Below are positions 58,110-64,000 of a stretch of 64,000 nt of DNA, piece after piece. The notes beneath the pieces are model-generated. The model made no database searches, was not told the origin of the DNA, and worked only from the letters and a program-made list of their open reading frames with translations. The position numbers were made by a program, and so were the translations under genes. Every line of letters starts with the position of its first letter. Positions within the stretch are counted from its first letter, which is position 1. This stretch comes from Solen grandis (Eukaryota > Mollusca > Bivalvia > Adapedonta > Solenidae): NCBI GenBank assembly GCA_021229015.1, contig CM037782.1, positions 64,418,108-64,482,107 of the forward strand, in the 5' to 3' direction.

Positions 58110-59535
58110 GTCAGGTTTATTTGCTCCCTCTATGCGAAAAAAAAACCTTGCGAAAACCTTTGAAATAAAAATCCCTATTATTTTGCTTGTGTTATGTTGT
58201 ATTTAACAATCTTTGCGATAGTATTTCAGTCATGTATCGCCCCCCAGCTAATAAAAAAAATGGAGGAAAAAACCAGAGGATTTGGGAAAAACCCGAAAAA
58301 TTCGCTGGAAGGTATCTATTTTTTTCATTTTTCATGCCAATCCTGAAATGAAAACCTTTATTATACTTATTTAAAAATGTGTCAGACATTTAAAATCGGG
58401 GCGCTCAACGTTAAAAATGACAAAAAAATGGCGATAAATCCTTAAGGCTACATTATTTGTGTTTTGTTTCATTTTTTTGCTTGTTTATATCTTTTTCTTG
58501 GTTAAAATTACAGCGGGGATTCCGATTTGTTTATGTTTGAAATTCCGTTTTGGAGGCTGATTTTCATGTTAATTTATGGGAGTCTAAAATTTGTAATAAA
58601 ACCCTGGGGGGGACCTTAATCGAAAGGTCTAAGCTTATCATCAGCTGAAAATAATAACTGAATTATGAAATTTTGGGATCAAATAAGATATAGGAAAATT
58701 AAATATAAAGATCTTTTCAACATAAATCAATTCAAAAAATACGAGTGTAGTTTCAAAAACCCCTTTAAATGCCATTAAATGACAAAAATTTACCGCCTTT
58801 TTAATGTCTCGAGATTCTCGTGAAACAGTATATATCAAAGGCAATGATAAAAACGTCTTTCTGAAAAAACTTTTTTATCTTTTCCCCTTCTTCTTTTAAA
58901 TAATAGACGCTTTTTATTTTCCTTTTTTTACCGGGGCTTTTACATAACCGGTTTAAAACCCTATTTAAATTTTTGTGTGAGTTGTGGTGCATGCTTTTGC
59001 TATTTTAGGCCCCAAACGATTTTATGTACACTCCCATTTTAAAGGGGCCTGCAGTTACATGTAAATCCCAAATTAAGAGTATGTTCACTCATATTTTGTT
59101 TAAAAATAATCATTTTGGTATTGGTTTTCTATATGAAAAAAGGTCCCGAAGTGGTTGCCCGGGGTTTTTCTGTCCCCGTAAAAGTCGTAAAGGTTAGTCC
59201 TGGTCTAAATGTATATTTCATAAAAAACGTAGCAATTATTAGTCAGTATAAATATGTAAATAAGTTAATTTATTTGCTATAAACGTTTCAGGACTTAATC
59301 TAGTAGGGTCGGTAGCTTTTTTTAATAAAAAATGGTTTTTAACGGGTTTTTTGAAAAAAAACATAATTTTTAAAATGTGCATTCTTTAGCTCGAATCTGA
59401 AAATAACCCTAGATTTGACAAATTGATGAATTCGAACCCTTTCTATTTTATGTTTTCCCCCTTTAAGACATTTAATTAGCGTAAATTTCCCTTTTTCAGT
59501 GAACATTTTTTGTTTGTACAGAAGAACCATATTGC
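58110..59535. other. No recognisable gene
   Basis: AT-rich spacer of mixed complexity. Short minus frames around 58192-59530 have no family motif. Confidence 0.4.
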
Positions 59536-59539
59536 TTTA

Positions 59540-59760
59540 AAAATGTTCGTGTTGATAACTGAATGATTAAAACAAGAACTTGAGAAAGAAAGTTCGTTTT
59601 TGATAACGAATGATTAATCAAGAACTTGAGAAAAATGTTCGTGTTGATAACTTTTTAAAAAAGAATTTAATTTTTTTTAAAGAATTTGAAAGAAAAATGT
59701 TCGTGTTGATAAATGAATGATTAATCCCAAGGAAAACTTTGGAAAGAAAAATAAGAAACG
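59540..59760. repeat. ~50-60-bp minisatellite, about four units
   Basis: The unit approximates AAAATGTTCGTGTTGATAAC plus TGAATGATTAATCAAGAACT plus TGAGAAAG. Copies start near 59542, 59594, 59635 and 59698. A GAGAGAGAG-rich tail follows to about 59790. Confidence 0.75.
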
Positions 59761-60228
59761 AGAAAAAAAGGGGGAGAGAGAGAGGGGTGTTTAAGTGTGT
59801 GTAAATACAGCAAAACAATTAGGAGTGGTCCCCAAACAGCTGGGAAATTTTAAAAAATGTGATAAAAATTTTAAAACTGGTGCTCGGGGGAATCAATATA
59901 TTGGTGTTTACAACAGTGAAAGGGGTAGGTAGGTCAGTTTTTTCGAGATTTTAAAAAAATAAAAGAAATTTGGGTTTTTTTTCCCTTTATGGGATGTACG
60001 GTTTGCGATCTTTAAGAATGGGAACCCCCTCACTAGGGAAAGTAACCCCCGAGATAGAAATATTGTTTTACAAAAATCAAGTAATTTTGGGTTTCCCGTT
60101 GTCTTGCTCTGAAAACCTTTACTTTTTTTTCTTTATCCTTTCAGATGTCATATGCTGCTAAATTAGGACAGAGGGCCAGGCTGTTCTGGAAATTTTCTAT
60201 GCTAATAACTTCATCCGCAAAAAAGCGT

Positions 60229-60458
60229 TCCCTACATTACCCCCCTCACCGCGCGGGTTCAAATTTCCGGCAGGGTCTTTGGGGTTTTTAATGTGGGGAA
60301 AGCCTTCCAGCTGGCTTGGGGTTTAGGTCGGTTTTTTCTCCCCGGATCCCTCCTCATTGGGGGTTTCTTCCTCCACCTGTAATTAGCGGGGACTTTCGCT
60401 ATAGACTGAAATACTGTCGAAGCGACGGTAAATCAAATAGTCAAGTCCCCTACATTAC
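60229..60458 (+). mobile_element. 5'-truncated SINE family A (copy 4) with target-site duplication
   Basis: The SINE body runs from CCCCTCACCGCGCGGGTTC (B box GGGTTCAAATTTCC at 60255) through CCTTCCAGCTGGCTTGGGG and CTTTCGCTATAGACTG to the tail AAATACTGTCGAAGCGACGG (about 60241-60446). It lacks the A-box half. It is flanked by a direct repeat: CCCTACATTAC at 60230-60240 and again at 60448-60458. The 11-bp duplication marks a retrotransposition event with 5' truncation. Confidence 0.85.
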
Positions 60459-60459
60459 C

Positions 60460-62200
60460 TACATTAGCCATGTGGGAAGTTTTCTAGTCATAAAGTTTAA
60501 CCCTGACTGCAAAACGTTCATGTGAATCCCATTTGCAAGTTTTTAAAAGGGATAAGTGAAAATAATAGGGGCCCGTATTCAATATACATCTTGCTTCAGT
60601 ATTCCTTTGCATTTATTCATTTTAAATATAACAACCCTAAATAAATTGTTTGATTTTAAAAAGCTTAAATTTCATAGCTACATGTAGTTTTTATTGTGTG
60701 ATGTTGAGAAAAAAACACGGGCCCAAATGCTAATTTCAAATTTTTTTTTTTTGTCTATAAATTTTAGATTATATGGAATACCCTTTTAAAAAAATTCTGG
60801 GTAAGTTTGATGATATTGAGACCTATGTTTATTGGTTTATTACCCTTTTTGAAGGGAAAATTAGGTTTTTTATACAGGAAAAAAAATAACCCTTGCGGGT
60901 TGTTGGTATATGTATTTAAAAACCCAAATTTTTTTGTCGTCGAAACAAGTAAATGGTGTTAAAAATATATGGCTTTAAACCCCCTGTCGCTTTTTGTCTT
61001 TTTTTGTATAATGAAAAAAGGTCTCCCGGCACCTGTAACCCATGAAACGATTCAATTTAGAATAGAACGAAATCTAAGGTTGATATATGCCAAAAGCTAT
61101 GTTTCTGGGAAAATTTAAATTTATAATTTTTTGAAAAACCCACTCCAAACATTTATATGATAATATTTCCATTAATAACCTAATGAAAATTTTGAAAAGT
61201 CCTACTCGAGTAACAGAAGATAGGAAAGGGCTTTACAGTTTTTTAAAAATGGACCGTGTAGGTGGGAATCGATGTTCTTCTCATTTCAGTTTAAACACAA
61301 AATACACTTTTTTAAAAATTTTTAAAAAAAAACATTTTTCATTTTAAAATTAGAAAAATAAACTTAGAACAAAAATATAAAATTTTTACTAGAGTTAACT
61401 TTAATTAATTTAAAAATCAAACTTACATTTAATTAAAAGAAAAATTTTTATTTTTTTAAACGATTTAGAAATGAGCGAACATGCACATATTTGGGAGAAA
61501 AATTTAATTCATTTATTGACAAGGTATCCCAACATTTTTTACCATTCGACCCGATGACCCAAACCCTGGGGGATGAAATTTTAAATTTAAAAACGGTTAC
61601 AAGAAATAAAAAAAAAGTTAAAAACCCAATAATATGAAAAAAATTATTAAAATAAAAATCGAATTTTAAATTTTTCTTTCAACTGCAAATTGTATCAAAC
61701 AAATATAAAAGGGTAATAAAGTTTATGTTAAAACGAAAACCAAGGTCTCGATCATATCAGTCATAAAAAAATAAACTCTTGCAAAAAATATAATTACAGT
61801 TGTCTGAAACTCTTATTTTAGAACCCAAAAAAAAAGAAAAGAAGTTATAAAATTCACTGGAAACATGCATTTAAACATTAAACAACCCCCCCCCCCCCCC
61901 AAAAAAAAATAACAAAAACAACAAAAAACAACAACCTCGAAACCCATTAAAAAAATCGCAAGTGTTCGAGATAAAAAGTGTGCACGTTTAATATCCCTTT
62001 TCTTGTTTTGTAGTTCACATCCTTACACTTCTAACGGTTTCGGTGTTTTTTTTTGTGTACATCCCTGCAATGGGAAGTATCTAGGAATAGTAAAGCCCTT
62101 GACACTTCAAGACCTATTCAAACCTGTTATAACGTATAGGCATGGTACTATGAAAGAAAAAAGAACCACGGGACACAGTGTGTAGATTTTCGGAGGCGAA
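60460..62200. other. No recognisable gene
   Basis: AT-rich spacer with C17 at about 61886-61902 followed by AACAAC-type simple sequence. A TTTCTTGTTTTGTAG acceptor-like site at about 62000-62014 precedes a 60-codon open frame ending at 62185. No donor or partner exon is seen, so I do not call it. Confidence 0.35.
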
Positions 62201-62559
62201 GAAATGGTCAATTTTCTCATGTTATAATGGATATTGGGATATAAAAGTTATATCAGGATAAAGTGTAAAATCGGCCTATCAGATGGACATTCATATGATC
62301 GGTATGAAGCTTTTGTCTTTCCAAGAGAGCATTTTTTCCTATATTGATAAATATTTAATTGCATGGTCACGTGATTGATGTTTACCTGTGACATTGTGTG
62401 ACATTGTGTCCGCGGGGCTTGACCGCTGTATATATTCAATACTGAGTTGATTACTGAGCGAGTGATTTCGCGCTTTACCTGTACACTTGTGCACTGATGT
62501 AACATCTGATTGCTAACGCTGAAATTCTACGGAAGATTGAAATTGCCATAAAATTTACA

Positions 62560-62709
62560 ATGGGGATTGATATTGAGCTATACCGCTGCCACATTGGGCG
62601 TTTTGCTTCAACAGCATGTAGATTATGTCGATCACGCCGAAAGATAAAAGACGACACTTTCAGCCCATATGGTAGAAGCACAGATGTGCATTTTAGAAGT
62701 GCATGGTAG
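62560..62709 (+). CDS. Short upstream ORF of the LINE (49 aa)
   Basis: ATG at 62560 opens a 49-codon frame ending in TAG at 62707. The peptide (begins MGIDIELYRCHIGRF) is rich in Cys and Arg, with an RLCRSRRKIKDD basic stretch. Its stop overlaps the ATG of the 2A-bearing frame (62703), which lies one reading frame away. It may be the true N-terminus of ORF1 separated by a frameshift, or a separate upstream ORF that modulates ORF1 translation. I cannot tell which from one copy. Confidence 0.4.
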   Translation: MGIDIELYRCHIGRFASTACRLCRSRRKIKDDTFSPYGRSTDVHFRSAW

Positions 62710-63649
62710 GATCGTACCTGTTGTTCCTTGTGCTGTGCAGCTATACACTCATCGCAACTAAAGAGTATCTTATGCATAGTCTGGTCTCCGAACATATACC
62801 TGATTGTTACATATCGCATCCGATCTTTGATACACACATCATGACTAGATATCATCTTTGTACACTGTATGGTGAGGATTGCATGCCAAAACGTATAAAC
62901 CTATTGTTACTGGCGGGTGATATTGAGTTGAATCCAGGGCCTGCGGAGACACATGTGATTCTCGATGCAATACAATAATTAAATGAAAAGCTGGCATACG
63001 AGATAGTAACTGTTCGAAACGATATAAGCAGTGTTAAGGATGATCTACATTCTTAAAAGAGAAGAGTAAGCTTTGATGATATTGATATGGCGTCAATGCA
63101 AAATGACAAAATGTCTGAGAAGCTTGAAAACACCGAAAGTCAGTTAAATATCATAGAAAGCGAACAATTGAAATATTCTCTAAGAGTCTTTGGTTTAGCC
63201 GAAAGTGAATCAGATGACAAAGATTTATTATCGTTAATAGCCAATGAAATATTCAGTAAAGCAGACAAAACAGACAACTAAATGATCCGTGATTATTAAT
63301 GCCAAGCGAATAGGAGAAAAGAGAGGTATCCGTGATGAGCCGCGAATGGTTTTGATCAAATTCAAAGCCTTTGAAGATAAAATGAAGCTGTTCAGATACC
63401 GAGATGATCTTCGTAAAAGTAATATCCGCATCTCTAACGATTTAAGCTTCCTGCAAAAAAGCAACTAAAAGAAGTGCGCGATCGCGGGTGCATTGGATAC
63501 TTTAAAAATGGCAACTGATAACTCAACAAAAACCAGAGCAACCGAATAAGCGAGTGAGAAAGCAAGGTGTTCGAACTCTCGACGACCGCAATAGAGAAAC
63601 TCTGCAGCGGCGTGAAAAGAGCAAGCAGACAATAGAGAGTTTGATATAA
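62703..63649 (+). pseudogene. LINE ORF1 (2A-leader, coiled-coil/RRM-like protein), broken
   Basis: Starts at ATG 62703 with a hydrophobic leader (MVGSYLLFLVLCSY) that resembles a signal peptide. Residues 73-80 are DIELNPGP, a canonical 2A. After it come TAA at 62976 (after residue 91) and, in the same frame, another TAA at 63054. The frame continues through a helical, Asp/Glu/Lys/Gln-rich coiled-coil-like segment (KMSEKLENTESQLNIIESEQ), then SLRVFGLAESESDDKDLL, typical of LINE ORF1 RRM starts, to TAA at 63279. A frameshift brings in NAKRIGEKRGIRDEPRMVLI at 63298, and two more shifts lead to a basic C-terminus (NKRVRKQGVRTLDDRNRETL) ending in TAA at 63647. ORF1 proteins of this type bind RNA as nucleic-acid chaperones. 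Confidence 0.75.
62919..62942 (+). promoter_or_regulatory. 2A ribosome-skipping motif in LINE ORF1
   Basis: Encodes DIELNPGP, which matches the D-x-E-x-N-P-G-P consensus at every required position and is preceded by LLLLAG. In known 2A peptides the ribosome fails to form the Gly-Pro bond and resumes at Pro. Here that would release a 79-residue hydrophobic leader peptide and restart ORF1 protein at Pro80. The open frame is intact from ATG 62703 through the motif. Confidence 0.9.
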
Positions 63650-63673
63650 CATCAGAAAGGCGTCAGTTTAATC

Positions 63674-64000
63674 ATGCTAAATAGGGGTTGTGGCCAAGGC
63701 CAAACACAGACTATTGGAGCTCTAAATTGTTTGTCATGGAATGTGGAAGGTTACTAAAAAGGCTCACAAATTCTGATTTTATAGAATTTCTTAAAAATTT
63801 TGACATTATATCCCTAACAGAAACTTGGTGTATCGATCGAAGCATGGCCGATAAATATTTTGGAGACTATGTTTTGTTTGACAGGAGTGCAAAGCCGTCA
63901 CAGCGTGGAGGGCGTCATATGGGGGTGTATGGGTTTTAGTAAGGCAGTCTTTGAACCGATACATCTCAAGGTTATTCGCAAATTTTGAAATTGGTGTTAT
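63674..64000 (+). pseudogene. LINE ORF2, N-terminal endonuclease domain (partial, frameshifted)
   Basis: ATG at 63674 lies 24 nt after the ORF1 stop. The first 27 codons end ALNCLSWNVEGY and stop at TAA 63755; LSWNVEG is the typical first APE-endonuclease block with its catalytic Asn. One frame over, the sequence continues KRLTNSDFIEFLKNFDIISL then TETW, the conserved block with the catalytic Glu. DKYFGDYVLFDR and a GGRHMG stretch follow, ending in a stop near 63937. At least two single-base shifts are therefore present. The rest of the endonuclease, the reverse transcriptase and the C-terminus are outside the window. Confidence 0.8.

Larger units (their letters stand above)
62210..64000 (+). 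mobile_element. APE-type non-LTR retrotransposon (LINE), 5' part; runs off the window
   Basis: The element order is a 5' leader, ORF1 with a 2A motif and coiled-coil/RRM-like protein, a 24-nt spacer, then ORF2 starting with an apurinic-endonuclease-like domain. The 2A-bearing ORF1 and APE-type ORF2 fit CR1/L2-like clades, where 2A sequences are known in sea urchin, amphioxus and mollusc elements. Base complexity is clearly higher than in the preceding 60 kb. The 5' boundary is not defined; a TGACATTGTG direct repeat at about 62391-62410 lies in the leader. Reverse transcriptase and the 3' end lie beyond the window. ORFs are broken, so this copy is inactive as assembled. Confidence 0.85.

Noticed and set aside
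62248..62855. Minus-strand frames of 85 and 126 codons
   Set aside because: Antisense shadows of the LINE 5' leader and ORF1; the plus-strand 2A motif and ORF order explain this region.

Overview
This is a gene-poor, AT-rich eukaryotic window, most likely from a bivalve mollusc and probably a heterodont. The evidence is the repeats: GACCTTGACC-rich tandem units, hairpin-headed repeats opening AGCTCACCTGAGCAC, TATACCCCC...GGGGGTATA and ATGCCCC...GGGGCAT, GTCTGTCC-type microsatellites, and tRNA-derived SINEs ending in a CTGAAATACTGTCGAA-type tail. No bacterial operon, CRISPR array or viral genome is visible. I found no intact cellular protein-coding gene.

Layout. 0-3.3 kb holds two hairpin/tandem elements and a SINE. 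3.3-15.4 kb is degenerate AT-rich sequence with one palindromic repeat, a CA microsatellite and a CTGGTCAGC cluster. 15.4-19.0 kb has a weak exon candidate, a roughly 480-bp repeat, a SINE and a 33-bp minisatellite. 19-26 kb is nearly featureless and ends with a poly(C)/poly(A) block and a 100-N gap. 26.2-31.5 kb is a dense nest of hairpin-headed elements with ~150-165-bp cores, including a readable nested insertion. 32-35 kb has a 28-bp minisatellite and a ~145-bp array. 36-37.5 kb is unrecognised but higher-complexity sequence. 38-49.6 kb has SINEs, a ~24-bp minisatellite and two more hairpin-type elements. 50-62 kb is mostly empty, with SINE copies; one of these has a clear target-site duplication. 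62.2-64 kb is the 5' part of an APE-type non-LTR retrotransposon (LINE) that continues past the window edge.

The most notable coding feature is in that LINE. Its ORF1 carries a canonical virus-type 2A recoding motif (DIELNPGP), preceded by a hydrophobic N-terminus, followed by a coiled-coil/RRM-like ORF1 protein and then the start of ORF2 with its endonuclease domain. The copy is broken by stops and frameshifts.

The most notable structural feature is one architecture that recurs in several unrelated repeat families: terminal hairpin, then a GTCC/GTCT microsatellite, then a tandem core of ~150-bp units. It resembles 'pearl'/Helitron-linked elements described in bivalves.

Sequence quality is uneven. 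Most of the window is dominated by runs of 3-8 identical bases, and even recognisable repeats are distorted by this. It looks like poorly polished long-read consensus, so short ORFs and frameshifts should be read with caution.
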